Positions 27,363-37,154 are shown, counted from the first letter of the stretch. The stretch: DNA of 64,000 nucleotides from Quadrisphaera sp. DSM 44207 (GCF_900101335.1 NZ_FNKA01000002.1:1-64000); one strand, 5' to 3'. Notes: generated from the sequence alone by a model not told the origin. Numbers and translations are program-made.

Positions 27363-28313
27363 GTGTTCGACCACCACCATCCCGGGAGCCCGCCGCGGCG
27401 CCGGCGCGCCGCCGCGCGCCGGGCGGCCTTCGCCGTCGGTGCGGCCGGAGCCGTGGCGCTCCTGAGCGCCTGCTCCTCCGAGGAGGGCTCCCAGGAGTCG
27501 GAGTCCGGCGCGGCCGTCTCGATCAGCCGGCTGTGGCTGCCCGGCACGGCGGAGACGACGAACTTCACCGGCGTGGTCGGCAGCCTGTGGAACGGCTCCT
27601 GGATCGCCGCCATGGCGCTCGGCATCGTCGTCTGGGGCCTGATCATCTGGTGCATCGCGCGCTACCGGCGCCGTCCGGCGGACACCGGGCTGCCCGCGCA
27701 GCTGCGCTACAACGTGCCGATGGAGATCCTGTACACCGTCGTGCCGATCTTCGTCGTCAGCGTGCTCTTCTACTTCACCGCGCGCGACCAGGCGGCCATC
27801 GAGTCCCGGCCGGCGGACCCGGACGTCAACATCGAGGTCGTCGCCAAGCAGTGGTCGTGGGACATCAACTACCTGGACGCCGAGGTCTACGACACCGGCC
27901 GCCAGTCCCCGGTGGGCAACAAGGACATCAACGACATCGTCCCGACCGTGTACCTGCCCGCGGGCCAGAGCGTGGAGCTGACGCTGCGCTCGCGCGACGT
28001 CGTCCACTCCTTCTGGGTGCCGGCGTTCAACTACAAGAAGGACGTCATCCCCGGGCGCACGAACTACTGGGCGTTCACGCCGCAGGAGGAGGGCTCCTAC
28101 GTCGGCAAGTGCGCCGAGCTGTGCGGCCAGTACCACCCGCAGATGCTCTTCAACGTCGAGGTGGTCTCCCCCGAGCGGTACGAGGACCAGCTGCAGGCGC
28201 TGCGGGACGCGGGCCAGACGGGCCAGCTGCCCACCAACATCGGCCGGATCCTGACCGGTGACCGCGAGGAAGACCAGATCGGCACCCAGCCGGGGGCGGA
28301 GCACAAGTACTGA
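27363..28313 (+). CDS. ctaC: Cytochrome c oxidase subunit II (aa3 type)
   Basis: Subunit II takes electrons from the cytochrome bcc complex through its CuA centre. The 316-residue protein has a lipoprotein-type signal (basic Arg-rich start, AVALLSAC with the lipid-modified Cys), two membrane helices (about 80-102 and 120-140) and an outer cupredoxin domain. CuA ligands are in [11 protein letters not shown] and [24 protein letters not shown] is the conserved aromatic region. I prefer GTG 27363 because it gives a proper signal peptide; GTG 27300 is further upstream and lies on a possible TAGTGT -10 element. The stop overlaps ctaD (TGATG). Confidence 0.95.
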   Translation: MFDHHHPGSPPRRRRAAARRAAFAVGAAGAVALLSACSSEEGSQESESGAAVSISRLWLPGTAETTNFTGVVGSLWNGSWIAAMALGIVVWGLIIWCIARYRRRPADTGLPAQLRYNVPMEILYTVVPIFVVSVLFYFTARDQAAIESRPADPDVNIEVVAKQWSWDINYLDAEVYDTGRQSPVGNKDINDIVPTVYLPAGQSVELTLRSRDVVHSFWVPAFNYKKDVIPGRTNYWAFTPQEEGSYVGKCAELCGQYHPQMLFNVEVVSPERYEDQLQALRDAGQTGQLPTNIGRILTGDREEDQIGTQPGAEHKY

Positions 28314-30052
28314 TGACCACGTACTACGAGGCCGCCGGGGCCGCGACGGCCGTGCCGCGCAGCCGCACGGTCACGCGCAGGGACAGCTACGGCCGGGTGG
28401 TGATCCGGTGGATCACGGCCACCGACCACAAGGTCATCGGCTTCCTCTACATCATCACGAGCCTGTTCTACTTCCTCCTGGCCGGCCTCATGGCGCTGCT
28501 CATCCGCGCCGAGCTGTTCGCGCCCGGCATCCAGGTCGTGCAGACCATCGAGCAGTACAACCAGCTGTTCACCATGCACGGCACGATCATGCTGCTGCTG
28601 TTCGCGACGCCGCTGTTCGCCGGCTTCGCGAACGCGATCATGCCGCTGCAGATCGGCTCCCCGGACGTCGCCTTCCCGCGGCTGAACATGCTCTCGTTCT
28701 GGCTGTTCTTCTTCGGGGCCGCCATCGTCGCGGGCAGCCTCCTGCTGCCCTCGGGCGCGGCGAGCTTCGGCTGGTACGCGTACGCGCCGCTGTCCGACGA
28801 CACCTTCTCGCCCGGCCTGGGCGGCAACATGTGGGTGTTCGGGCTGGCCATGACGGGCTTCGGCACCATCCTCGGCGCCGTCAACTTCATCACGACGATC
28901 ATCTGCATGCGCGCGCCCGGCATGACGATGTGGCGCATGCCGATCTTCACCTGGAACATCCTCATCACCAGCCTGCTGGTGCTCATGGCGTTCCCGGTGC
29001 TGGCCGCCGCGCTCTTCGCGCTCGGCGCCGACCGCGTGCTGCAGGCGCAGATCTTCAACCCCGAGAACGGCGGCTCGCTGCTGTGGCAGCACATGTTCTG
29101 GTTCTTCGGGCACCCCGAGGTCTACATCATCGCCCTGCCGTTCTTCGGCATCATCACCGAGATCCTGCCCGTGTTCAGCCGCAAGCCGATCTTCGGGTAC
29201 AAGGGCCTCGTCTTCGCCACCATCGCCATCGCGGCGCTGTCGGTGGCGGTGTGGGCGCACCACATGTACCCCACCGGCGCGGTGCTGCTGCCCTTCTTCG
29301 CCTTCACCACGATGCTCATCGCGGTGCCGACGGGCGTGAAGTTCTTCAACTGGATCGGCACCCTGTGGGGCGGGTCCATCACGTTCGAGACGCCGATGCT
29401 GTGGTCGATCGGCTTCCTCGTCACGTTCCTCCTGGGCGGCCTGACCGGCGTGATCCTCTCCAGCCCGCCGCTGGACTTCCACCTCAACGACAGCTACTTC
29501 GTCGTCGCCCACTTCCACTACGTCGTGTTCGGCACCGTCGTGTTCGCGATGTTCGCCGGCTTCTACTTCTGGTGGCCGAAGTGGACGGGCACGATGCTCG
29601 ACGAGAGGTGGGGCAAGATCCACTTCTGGATGCTGTTCATCGGGTTCCACCTGACGTTCCTCATCCAGCACTGGCTCGGCGTCATGGGCATGCCCCGCCG
29701 CTACGCCGACTACCTCGCCGACGACGGCTTCACGTTCATGAACCAGGTGTCCACAGCCGGCTCCTTCCTGCTCGGCGCCTCGATGCTGCCGTTCCTGTGG
29801 AACGTGTGGATCACCGCGCGCAAGGACGAGAAGGTGATCGTGGACGACCCGTGGGGCTTCGGCCGCTCCCTCGAGTGGGCGACCTCCTGCCCCGCACCGC
29901 GGCACAACTTCATCTCGATGCCGCGGATCCGCTCCGAGTCGCCGGCCTTCGACCTGCACCACCCCGAGGTCGCGGCGATGGACAAGCCGGCCCCGGAGGA
30001 GGGCGTGCTGGGTGGCTTCGGCACCCAGCAGCCCGACATGAGGGGGAAGTGA
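28313..30052 (+). CDS. ctaD: Cytochrome c oxidase subunit I (aa3 type)
   Basis: This is the catalytic haem-copper subunit that reduces O2 to water and pumps protons. The 579-residue protein has about 12 helices. Low-spin haem ligand is in [13 protein letters not shown]. CuB ligands and the cross-linked Tyr are in [12 protein letters not shown] and [27 protein letters not shown] contains the high-spin haem ligand. ATG 28313 overlaps the ctaC stop and ctaF begins 1 bp after its stop, so the three are one operon. It works with the bcc complex encoded 3 kb away. Confidence 0.97.
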   Translation: MTTYYEAAGAATAVPRSRTVTRRDSYGRVVIRWITATDHKVIGFLYIITSLFYFLLAGLMALLIRAELFAPGIQVVQTIEQYNQLFTMHGTIMLLLFATPLFAGFANAIMPLQIGSPDVAFPRLNMLSFWLFFFGAAIVAGSLLLPSGAASFGWYAYAPLSDDTFSPGLGGNMWVFGLAMTGFGTILGAVNFITTIICMRAPGMTMWRMPIFTWNILITSLLVLMAFPVLAAALFALGADRVLQAQIFNPENGGSLLWQHMFWFFGHPEVYIIALPFFGIITEILPVFSRKPIFGYKGLVFATIAIAALSVAVWAHHMYPTGAVLLPFFAFTTMLIAVPTGVKFFNWIGTLWGGSITFETPMLWSIGFLVTFLLGGLTGVILSSPPLDFHLNDSYFVVAHFHYVVFGTVVFAMFAGFYFWWPKWTGTMLDERWGKIHFWMLFIGFHLTFLIQHWLGVMGMPRRYADYLADDGFTFMNQVSTAGSFLLGASMLPFLWNVWITARKDEKVIVDDPWGFGRSLEWATSCPAPRHNFISMPRIRSESPAFDLHHPEVAAMDKPAPEEGVLGGFGTQQPDMRGK

Positions 30053-30053
30053 C

Positions 30054-30452
30054 GTGAAGGTCGAGTACTGGCTGTTCGTCGGTGGTGGCCTGTTCTTCCT
30101 GCCGCTGGGCGTCATCTACGGCTGGCTGTCGGCGTGGGAAGCCGTGGGCACCACGGGCATCCTGCTGGTCGGGGGCCTGTTCGCCCTCGTCGGCAGCTAC
30201 CTGTACGTCACCAGCCGCCGCATCGACGAGCGTCCCGAGGACGACGTCTACGGCGAGGTGGAGCAGGGCGCCGGCGAGCAGGGCGTCTTCGCCCCCCACT
30301 CGTGGTGGCCGCTGTGGCTGGGCGCCGCGATCGGCGTCACGTTCCTCGGCATGGCCATGGCGTTCTGGCTCGTCCTGATCGGCATCGGGCTGTCCGCCCT
30401 CGCGCTCGTCGGCTGGGTCTTCGAGTTCTACCGCGGGGCCCACGCCCACTGA
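30054..30452 (+). CDS. ctaF: Actinobacterial cytochrome c oxidase subunit IV
   Basis: This is a small accessory subunit of the aa3 oxidase, specific to Actinobacteria. The 132-residue protein has four membrane helices in two pairs (about 5-24, 30-52; 86-106, 108-127), with the conserved start VEYWLFVGGGLFFLPLGVIYG and FEFYRGAHAH at the C-terminus. GTG 30054 has GGGGGAAG upstream within the ctaD end. It is the last gene before a strong terminator hairpin. Confidence 0.94.
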   Translation: MKVEYWLFVGGGLFFLPLGVIYGWLSAWEAVGTTGILLVGGLFALVGSYLYVTSRRIDERPEDDVYGEVEQGAGEQGVFAPHSWWPLWLGAAIGVTFLGMAMAFWLVLIGIGLSALALVGWVFEFYRGAHAH

Positions 30453-30479
30453 GCGCCGCCGGCGCTCGCCGGCCCTCCC

Positions 30480-30529
30480 CGACGAGACCCCCGCACCCGT
30501 GCCAGCGCACGGGTGCGGGGGTCTCGTCG
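30480..30529 (+). terminator. Strong hairpin after ctaCDF
   Basis: A perfect 23-bp inverted repeat (30480-30502 with 30507-30529) flanks the loop CAGC, 27 nt after the ctaF stop. There is no U-tract, as is common for actinobacterial terminators. It separates the oxidase operon from the stress-protein gene. Confidence 0.9.
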
Positions 30530-30574
30530 TGCGCAGACCCCTGTCGCCGCGGGCGCCGCAGGTGCACCCTGGGG

Positions 30575-30596
30575 GTGCGGCGCGTCCGCGCCGCAC
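30575..30596 (+). repeat. Hairpin upstream of the universal stress protein gene
   Basis: GTGCGGCGC and GCGCCGCAC form a 9-bp stem around GTCC, about 54 nt before the GTG start. It may be part of the 5' untranslated region or an operator. Confidence 0.4.
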
Positions 30597-30649
30597 CAGC
30601 TCCGGGCGAACCGGCGCGCCGGCCTCGCCCGGCTCGTGAGGAGGTCCAG

Positions 30650-31549
30650 GTGGCGATCCACACGACGACCAGGGCCGTCGTCATCGGTGTCGACGACTCA
30701 CCCCACTCCCGCCGCGCGCTCGACTGGGGCGCGGCCGAGGCGGCCCGGCGCCGCCTGCCCGTCCGGCTGGTGCACGCCCTGCGCTACCCGCCCACCTACG
30801 GTGAGGCGTTCATGCTCGCCACGGACCTCCTGGAGGGCGTCCAGGAGGAGGGCCGCCGGGTGGTGGCCGAGGCCGAGGAGCGCGTCCGCGAGGCGGCTCC
30901 CGGGGTCGAGGTGAGCACCTGCCTGGTGCTGGAGCCGCCGCGGCGGGCGCTGCTCGACCAGGCGGCGTCCGGAGGTCTGGTCGTCGTGGGCGCCCGGGGG
31001 CGCGGCGGCCTGTCCGGGCTGCTCCTGGGCTCCACGAGCCTGTACCTCGTGGCGCACTCCCCGTGCCCCGTCGTGGTCGTGCGCGAGAGCGCCGCCTCGC
31101 GCGGCCGCGGCGTCGTGGTGGGCGTCGACGGGTCCCTGGCGTCGCTGCGGGCGCTGCGCTGGGCCGCCGAGGAGGCGGCGCTGCTGGGCGAGGAGCTGAC
31201 CGCCGTCCACGCGTGGGACCTCGCGGACGCGGGGTCGATGCTGGCGCCTCCGCTGTACGCGGGCATCGCCCACGACTACGCCTCGGAGCACCGGCTCATG
31301 CTCGCGGAGTCGGTGGCGGGCATGTGCGAGGACCACCCGGACCTCGTGGTGCACCAGCGGCTGGTCCACGACGCCTCGACGCCGCGGGCGCTGCTCGAGG
31401 CGTCCCGGGACGGGCGGCTGCTGGTGATCGGCACCCGCGGCCACGGCGCGGTCGCCTCGGCCCTGCTGGGCTCCACCAGCCACGCGGTGCTGCAGAAGGC
31501 GGCGCTGCCGGTGGTGGTCGTGCCCTCCGAGGACGAGGACGCGCGCTAG
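30650..31549 (+). CDS. Tandem universal stress protein (two UspA domains)
   Basis: The 299-residue protein has two UspA domains, each with the ATP-binding Gly motif: VVVGARGRGGLSGLLLGSTS in the first and VIGTRGHGAVASALLGSTS in the second. Both start with VxGVDxS (VIGVDDSPHS, VVGVDGSLAS). Such ATP-binding tandem proteins respond to low oxygen and stress in actinobacteria; its place next to the oxidase operon fits a respiratory link, but that is inference. GTG 30650 has GAGGAGGT 4-5 nt upstream. It converges with the deacetylase gene. Confidence 0.92.
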   Translation: MAIHTTTRAVVIGVDDSPHSRRALDWGAAEAARRRLPVRLVHALRYPPTYGEAFMLATDLLEGVQEEGRRVVAEAEERVREAAPGVEVSTCLVLEPPRRALLDQAASGGLVVVGARGRGGLSGLLLGSTSLYLVAHSPCPVVVVRESAASRGRGVVVGVDGSLASLRALRWAAEEAALLGEELTAVHAWDLADAGSMLAPPLYAGIAHDYASEHRLMLAESVAGMCEDHPDLVVHQRLVHDASTPRALLEASRDGRLLVIGTRGHGAVASALLGSTSHAVLQKAALPVVVVPSEDEDAR

Positions 31550-31580
31550 CGCGGGGGGCGCTCGGGGCTCGGGCGGGGCC

Positions 31581-32672
31581 TCAGGGCCTGCTCAGCCGCT
31601 CGACGCCCGTGCCGGAGACGAGGAGCGGCACGCCGGCGTCGCGCAGCGCGGCGCACCCGGGCTCGGCGGGGTCGAAGGGCGTGCCGCCCAGCCACGCGAA
31701 CGCCTCGGGACGGCGCCCGGTGACGTCCTCCAGGCGCCGCAGCGGCTCCAGCACCTCCCGGCGCACCTCCTCGGGCGTGCGCACGCCCGCGGCGGTGGTG
31801 TGCGAGGCGGTGTGCGCGAGCACGACGTGCCGCTCGGCGAGCGCGGCCGCCTCGTCCCACGTCATGGCGACGCGGCCGCGCCCGTGGCGCTCCTCGGCCA
31901 CGAGGTCGAGGTCGTGGGTGGCGGCGAAGGCGCGCTGGTCCTCCTCGGGGACGTCGAGGAAGGCCGTGGGCACGAAGAACCACCCGGGCACGCCCGCGGC
32001 CTCGCAGGCGGGAGCGGCGACGTCGACGGCGTTGCGGTACCCGTCGAAGAAGGCCACCACCAGACCGGGCCGGTGCGTGCCCCAGCTGCCCGTGTCGAGG
32101 AAGCGGTGGACGTCGCCCGGGCGCAGCGGCGCGTAGCGGGCGGCGTAGTCGGCGAGGTCGGCGGCGACCTGCTCCGCCTGCGCGCGCGGGGTGCTGTGGT
32201 AGTTGACGACCCGCACCAGCCGCCCGCCCCGGACGACGTCGACCACGCGCTCCAGGGCGCCCGGGCGGGAGGGGGCGTAGCCGGGCAGGACGACGAGGGG
32301 CTCGTCCGCGGCGTCGTCCGCGGCGTCGTCCGCGGTCGGCGGGTTCAGGCGCACCCGGTGCGCCGCGAGCGTCGCCAGGACGTGCTGGACGGCGTCGCTG
32401 CCGTCGTCCAGGCCCAGGAGGGCGTGCCAGTGCGCGAGCGCGCGGGCGACCTCGCGCCCGTCCCGCAGCGCGTCGGCGTCGGGGGCGCCGTCCCGGCCGG
32501 CCGGCTCGTACGGGGCCGCGTCGTGCAGGGCCGCGTCCTGCAGGGCCAGGTCCTGCAGGGCCAGGTACATCGCCACCCCGGAGCGCTCCTCCTGCTCGGA
32601 GGTGACCGCCCGCGCCAGCGCCCGCACCGCGCCCGGGTCGACGGGGCCGGTGCGCAGGTCCCCCGCGCCCAC
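31581..32672 (-). CDS. Polysaccharide-deacetylase-like (NodB-fold) protein, active-site variant
   Basis: The C-terminal half follows the NodB fold. VVAFFDGYRNAV stands at the TFDDGY position and LAHTASHTT supplies the His-x3-His metal pair. In the first motif the usual catalytic Asp is Phe (FFDG for FDDG), while the metal-binding Asp remains, so activity is doubtful. WFFVPTAFLD and AFAWLGGTPFD are the later barrel strands. The N-terminal half is unknown and has LALQDLALQD and DAADDAADDA repeats. No signal peptide is clear. The start is uncertain: GTG 32672 lies just past the qcrB terminator, while GTG 32576 has a better AGGAGG site. Confidence 0.7.
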   Translation of the reverse strand: MGAGDLRTGPVDPGAVRALARAVTSEQEERSGVAMYLALQDLALQDAALHDAAPYEPAGRDGAPDADALRDGREVARALAHWHALLGLDDGSDAVQHVLATLAAHRVRLNPPTADDAADDAADEPLVVLPGYAPSRPGALERVVDVVRGGRLVRVVNYHSTPRAQAEQVAADLADYAARYAPLRPGDVHRFLDTGSWGTHRPGLVVAFFDGYRNAVDVAAPACEAAGVPGWFFVPTAFLDVPEEDQRAFAATHDLDLVAEERHGRGRVAMTWDEAAALAERHVVLAHTASHTTAAGVRTPEEVRREVLEPLRRLEDVTGRRPEAFAWLGGTPFDPAEPGCAALRDAGVPLLVSGTGVERLSRP

Positions 32673-32679
32673 CCGGAAC

Positions 32680-32719
32680 GCCGAGGGGGCGGGGACCACG
32701 CGGTCCCCGCCCCCTCGGC
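32680..32719 (-). terminator. Strong hairpin after qcrB
   Basis: A perfect 18-bp inverted repeat (32680-32697 with 32702-32719) around a 4-nt loop begins 16 nt past the qcrB stop on the minus strand. It should end the ctaE-qcrCAB transcript and isolate the deacetylase gene. Confidence 0.85.
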
Positions 32720-32734
32720 GCCGTGCGCCGGACG

Positions 32735-34384
32735 TCACTGCTGGCCGGAGCCGATCGCCGGACGGTGCTCCTCGGTGGCGAGCACCTCGCCGTGCTGGCC
32801 GCCCTCGTGGTGCGCGGCCTCGAGCTCGCTGGGCGTGACGGGCTCGATGCGGTCCTCGAAGAACCACGTCGACAGCTTGGCGCGGACCCGCTCGGTGCGG
32901 CTGCGCTGGCCGATGGGGTCGAGCTCGATCGGCCGGTGCGTCTCGTGCTGCACGAGCACCCAGCGCTCCTCGGGGGAGAGGGGCTCGTGGACCTCGAAGT
33001 ACTCGCCGTCCGCCGTGCGCACGATGCGCCCGGTCTCGCGCCCGTGCAGGGCCAGCTCGCGGTCGCGCCGCTGCAGGCCCAGGCACACCCGCTTGGTGAT
33101 CCAGAACGCGGCGACGGGAGCGACGACGACACCGGCGCGCAGGACGTAGGTGATGTCGTTGATCGACAGCCCGAAGTGCGTGGCGATGAGGTCGTTCGTC
33201 GCCGCGAGGGCCACGTCGAGGTAGAGGGCGATGAAGGCGATGCCGAGGGCCGTGCGCGTGGGGTTGTTGCGCGGGCGCTCGAGCAGGTGGTGCTCGCGGC
33301 GGTCGCCGGTCACCCAGGCCTCGACGAACGGGTACGCGAAGATCGCGCCGGCCATGAGGCTGAACAGGCCCAGGGCCGGGAGCAGGATGTTCAGGGACAG
33401 CGTGTTGCCGAAGATGACGAACTCGGTCGGCACGTCGCCGATCCAGCCCGGCCACAGCCGCAGCGCGCCGTCGAAGAGGAAGATGTAGAAGTCCGGCTGC
33501 GTGCCCGCCGAGATGGGGGAGGGGTCGTACGGGCCGTAGTTCCAGATCGGGTTGATCGTCACGAACGCGGCCATGAGGACGACGGCGCCGAAGACGATGA
33601 AGAAGAAGCCGCCGGCCTTGGCCACGTACACCGGGTACAGCGGGTACCCGACGACGTTGGTGTCCTTGCGGCCCGGGCCGGGGAAGTGCGTGTGCTTGTG
33701 CAGCACCAGCAGCGCCAGGTGCAGGGCGATCAGGGCCAGCAGCACGGCCGGGATCAGCAGCACGTGAGCGATGAACAGGCGCGGGATGATCGTCTCGCCG
33801 GGGAACTCGCCGCCGAAGACGAAGAAGGACAGGTACGTGCCCACCACGGGGATGGACCGCAGGATGCCCTCGATGATCCGCAGGCCGTTGCCGGAGAGCA
33901 GGTCGTCCGGCAGCGAGTAGCCGGTGAAGCCGGCGCCCAGGGCGAGGACGGCCAGCGCGGCGCCGATCACCCAGTTGATCTCGCGCGGCTTGCGGAAGGC
34001 GCCGGTGAAGAACACGCGCGCCATGTGGATCATCGTGGACGCCACGAACAGCAGCGCCGCCCAGTGGTGGATCTGCCGCATCAGCAGGCCGCCGCGCACG
34101 TCGAACGAGATGTTCAGCGTGGAGGCGTACGCCTCGGAGACCTGCTGGCCCACGAGCGGCGCGTAGCTGCCCTCGTAGGTGACCAGGCCCATGCTGGGCA
34201 CGTACCAGAACGTCAGGAACGTGCCGCTGATGAGGCACACGATGAAGGTGTAGAGCGAGATCTCCCCCAGGAGGAACGACCAGTGGTCGGGGAAGATCTT
34301 GCGGGCGAAGGTGCGCACCATCTTGGAGCTGCCGACGCGCTCGTCGACGTACTCCGCGGCGCGCGAGGAGAAGATGGTGCTCAT
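32735..34384 (-). CDS. qcrB: Cytochrome bcc complex cytochrome b subunit
   Basis: QcrB oxidises menaquinol and holds two b haems. The 549-residue protein has the N-terminal four-helix haem core with the first His pair region in RQIHHWAALLFVASTMIHMARVF's helix (near residues 95-115) and the second near FIAHVLLIPAVLLALIALHL. DDLLSGNGLRI and PLYPVYV-type loops of the quinol sites follow. A C-terminal cytoplasmic extension of about 130 residues is typical of actinobacteria. ATG 34384 overlaps the qcrA stop by 4 nt. It forms a supercomplex with the aa3 oxidase. Confidence 0.96.
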   Translation of the reverse strand: MSTIFSSRAAEYVDERVGSSKMVRTFARKIFPDHWSFLLGEISLYTFIVCLISGTFLTFWYVPSMGLVTYEGSYAPLVGQQVSEAYASTLNISFDVRGGLLMRQIHHWAALLFVASTMIHMARVFFTGAFRKPREINWVIGAALAVLALGAGFTGYSLPDDLLSGNGLRIIEGILRSIPVVGTYLSFFVFGGEFPGETIIPRLFIAHVLLIPAVLLALIALHLALLVLHKHTHFPGPGRKDTNVVGYPLYPVYVAKAGGFFFIVFGAVVLMAAFVTINPIWNYGPYDPSPISAGTQPDFYIFLFDGALRLWPGWIGDVPTEFVIFGNTLSLNILLPALGLFSLMAGAIFAYPFVEAWVTGDRREHHLLERPRNNPTRTALGIAFIALYLDVALAATNDLIATHFGLSINDITYVLRAGVVVAPVAAFWITKRVCLGLQRRDRELALHGRETGRIVRTADGEYFEVHEPLSPEERWVLVQHETHRPIELDPIGQRSRTERVRAKLSTWFFEDRIEPVTPSELEAAHHEGGQHGEVLATEEHRPAIGSGQQ

Positions 34385-35409
34385 CCGCGCTCCCAGAAGC
34401 TCGGTCCCGGGGTGTCCGAGAGGCCAGCGGTCGCGACCAGGTAGCCCTCGTCATCGACGGTGATGGGGAGTTGGGGCAGCGGCCTCACGGCCGGCCCGAA
34501 GATCACCCGGCAGTGCTGTGTCAGGTCGAAGGTCGACTGGTGGCACGGGCACAGGAGGTGGTGCGTCTGCTGCTCGTACAGGGCGACGGGGCAGCCGACG
34601 TGCGTGCAGATCTTGGAGTACGCGTAGATGCCGTCGACGTCCCAGCCGACGCGCTCGGGGTCCTGGCGCACCTGGCCGGGCTCGATGCGCACGAGGAGGA
34701 CGGCCGCCTTGGCCTTCTCCTCGAGCGGGTGCTCGGACTCGGACAGGCCCTCGGGGACGACGTGGAAGACCGACCCCAGCGTGACGTCCTCCGCCCGGAT
34801 GGGCTTCTCGTCGGGGTCGCGGGCCAGGCGCACGCCGGAGGACCAGAGGGTCTCGTACGGCTTCGTGCCCGGCAGGGGGCCCAGGTCGCCGAGGGTCAGC
34901 ACCGCCGGGACGGGGGCCAGCGCCGCCGCGCCGAAGAGGGAGTTGCGGATGAGCTTGCGGCGGCCGAGGCCGCTCTCCTCGAGGCCGTCCTCGAGGATCG
35001 CCGCTGCCTGCGCGCGCTCGACGTCGTTGCCGCCGATCGGGTGGCGCTCCTCGACCTGCTCGTGGTCGGGCATGAGCGTGCGGGCCCAGTGCACGGCGCC
35101 GATGCCGATGCAGAAGATCGCCAGGCCCAGTCCGAGGCCCAGGAAGATCGTCGAGCGCTGCACGCTCGCGAACGTGCCCTCGAGGTCGAAGACGAGGTAG
35201 CTGACGATGGCGAGGACCGACCCCAGGGCCGAGATGCCGAAGATCGTCGCGACCTGGCGCTCGGCCCGCTTGGCGGCCCTGGTGTCGGTGTCGGTGGTGC
35301 GGAAGCGGTGCGGGGCGAGGCCCGGGTTGGCGAACCGGTCGGGCAGCGGCCGGTCGTCCGGGGCCGCGAGGCCCTGGCTCGGAATGAGGTCGTGCTCGTC
35401 GTCCTTCAT
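34381..35409 (-). CDS. qcrA: Cytochrome bcc complex Rieske iron-sulfur subunit
   Basis: The Rieske protein passes electrons from menaquinol to QcrC. The 342-residue protein has three membrane helices (about 55-75, 87-110, 155-175), as in other actinobacteria, and an outer Rieske domain with cluster ligands in CTHVGCPVALY and CPCHQSTFDL. FGPAVRPLPQLPI is the conserved proline loop. ATG 35409 is preceded by a repeat-bearing gap of 109 bp behind qcrC. ErpA nearby is a plausible source for its cluster. Confidence 0.96.
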   Translation of the reverse strand: MKDDEHDLIPSQGLAAPDDRPLPDRFANPGLAPHRFRTTDTDTRAAKRAERQVATIFGISALGSVLAIVSYLVFDLEGTFASVQRSTIFLGLGLGLAIFCIGIGAVHWARTLMPDHEQVEERHPIGGNDVERAQAAAILEDGLEESGLGRRKLIRNSLFGAAALAPVPAVLTLGDLGPLPGTKPYETLWSSGVRLARDPDEKPIRAEDVTLGSVFHVVPEGLSESEHPLEEKAKAAVLLVRIEPGQVRQDPERVGWDVDGIYAYSKICTHVGCPVALYEQQTHHLLCPCHQSTFDLTQHCRVIFGPAVRPLPQLPITVDDEGYLVATAGLSDTPGPSFWERG

Positions 35410-35468
35410 CGTCCGTCCTCGGGCCGGGTCCGCGCCGGTGCCGGCGCGGAGGGGGCGGTCGTCCTGCG

Positions 35469-35504
35469 CGTCGTCACCGGCGTCGTCACCGGCGTCGTCA
35501 CCGG
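35469..35504. repeat. 12-nt tandem repeat, 3 perfect copies, between qcrC and qcrA
   Basis: The unit CGTCGTCACCGG repeats three times in the 109-bp gap, and related GTCGTC text continues to the qcrC stop. It is transcribed but not translated. Confidence 0.9.
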
Positions 35505-35518
35505 CGTCGAGGGCGTCG

Positions 35519-36313
35519 TCACGACGCCCTCGTGGCGAGCCAGACGGCGCAGGCGACCAGCAGCGCGATGCCGACCGTCCAGGCGAACAGGCCCTCCGAG
35601 ACCGGGCCCAGGGAGCCCAGCTTGAGCAGGCCGCCGGGGTTCGGCTCCTCCTCGACGTAGGAGAGGTAGCTGATGATGCTCTGCTTCTCCTCCGGCGTGA
35701 TGTTCTCGTCGTTGAAGACGGGCATCGACTGCGGGCCGGTCTGCATGGCCTCGTAGACGTGCTTGCCGCTGACGCCCTCCAGGGACGGCGCGTACTTGCC
35801 GCGCGTCAGGGCCCCGCCGGCGCCCACGACGTTGTGGCACATGGCGCAGTTGGTGCGGAACAGCTCGTTGCCCTCGGAGATCCGCTCCGGGTCGTCGAGG
35901 GCGACGGTCAGCTCCTCGGGCGGGATCGCGGGCCCGGGGGCGAGGGAGGCCACGTAGGCGGACAGCTGCGCGATCTGCTCCTCGGTGTAGTCCACCGTGC
36001 GCGCCGGCGCCTGGATGCTGTCGGCCTGCAGCGGCATGCGCCCGGTGCCGACCTGGAAGTCGACCGCCGCCGCGCCCACGCCGATGAGGGTCGGGCCCTG
36101 GTCGGTGCCCTCGGCCTGCAGGCCGTGGCAGGTGGAGCAGTTGGCGAGGAACAGGGCGCGGCCCGCGGCGATGTCCGCCTCGCCGACCGCGGTGCTCGCC
36201 TCCGCGCGCGAGGGCGCGACCGCCGAGTACCCCGTGCCCACGAGCACCAGGCCGAGCAGCATGATCAGCACGGTCGCCAGCGGGTGCCGCCGACGGGCTG
36301 CGAGTGCCTTCAC
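35519..36313 (-). CDS. qcrC: Cytochrome bcc complex dihaem cytochrome c subunit
   Basis: QcrC replaces soluble cytochrome c in actinobacteria and passes electrons straight to CuA. The 264-residue protein has an N-terminal anchor (TVLIMLLGLVLVGTGYSAV), two c-type haem sites (NCSTCHGL and NCAMCHNV) with Met ligands in GRMPL and SMPVF, and a C-terminal helix (WTVGIALLVACAVWLA). I chose GTG 36313, giving VKALAARRRHPL, over an upstream start at 36352 that would add an unlikely N-terminus. The next gene upstream on this strand is ctaE. Confidence 0.95.
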   Translation of the reverse strand: MKALAARRRHPLATVLIMLLGLVLVGTGYSAVAPSRAEASTAVGEADIAAGRALFLANCSTCHGLQAEGTDQGPTLIGVGAAAVDFQVGTGRMPLQADSIQAPARTVDYTEEQIAQLSAYVASLAPGPAIPPEELTVALDDPERISEGNELFRTNCAMCHNVVGAGGALTRGKYAPSLEGVSGKHVYEAMQTGPQSMPVFNDENITPEEKQSIISYLSYVEEEPNPGGLLKLGSLGPVSEGLFAWTVGIALLVACAVWLATRAS

Positions 36314-36450
36314 AGGGACATCCTCATCTCTCTGGCCGGCTCGGGCGACCAAGGCGGACCGTACGTGACAGGACTCACGATCATCGTCCCGCCGTCGTGA
36401 GCAGGTCCGTCCACGAGGTCTCCCGCGCCCGTCCGCCGCTCATCCCTGAC

Positions 36451-37098
36451 TCACTGGATGACGTAGATGACGGCGAAGAGGCCGACCCAGACCACGTCGA
36501 CGAAGTGCCAGTAGTAGGAGGTGACCACCGCGGTGGTGGCCTCCTGGTGGCCGAAGCGGCGAGCGGCGAAGCTGCGGCCGATCACCATGAGGAAGGCGAT
36601 CAGGCCGCCCACGACGTGGAGGCCGTGGAAGCCCGTCGCCATGTAGAACACCGAGCCGTAGGGGCTGGAGGCGATCGTCAGCCCCTCGTGCACCAGCTCG
36701 GCGTACTCGTACACCTGGCCGGCGACGAACACCGACCCCATGACGAAGGTGAGGACGTACCACTCGCGCATGCCCCAGCGGACGGCGTTGAGCAGCGAGC
36801 CGGTGCGGCCCGGCTGGTAGCGCTCGGCGGCGAAGACGCCCATCTGGCAGGTGAAGGAGCTGAGCACCAGCACGGTGGTGTTGGCCACCGAGAACGGGAT
36901 GTTCAGCAGCTCCGGCTCGGTCTCCCACAGCCCCGGCACCGTCGCCCGGATCGTGAAGTACATGGCGAAGAGGCCGGCGAAGAACATCAGCTCGCTGGAC
37001 AGCCACACGATCGTGCCGACGGAGACCATGTCCGGCCGGTTGACGGTCGCGTGCGCCGACACGTCCCGCACCGCTGCTGTGCTCGCCACGAGCGCCAT
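36451..37098 (-). CDS. ctaE: Cytochrome c oxidase subunit III (aa3 type)
   Basis: Subunit III stabilises the oxidase and its proton uptake. The 215-residue protein has about five helices with [21 protein letters not shown] at the start, then [16 protein letters not shown] and [15 protein letters not shown], family landmarks. It leads the ctaE-qcrC-qcrA-qcrB operon. A CATAAT sequence overlaps ATG 37098 and stands 7 nt before an in-frame GTG (37089), so the true start may be that GTG on a leaderless message. Confidence 0.95.
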   Translation of the reverse strand: MALVASTAAVRDVSAHATVNRPDMVSVGTIVWLSSELMFFAGLFAMYFTIRATVPGLWETEPELLNIPFSVANTTVLVLSSFTCQMGVFAAERYQPGRTGSLLNAVRWGMREWYVLTFVMGSVFVAGQVYEYAELVHEGLTIASSPYGSVFYMATGFHGLHVVGGLIAFLMVIGRSFAARRFGHQEATTAVVTSYYWHFVDVVWVGLFAVIYVIQ

Positions 37099-37154
37099 TA
37101 TGGGGTCATCGGGCCCCGGAGCGACGGACGGGGGCGGCGGCGGACGGACGGGCG

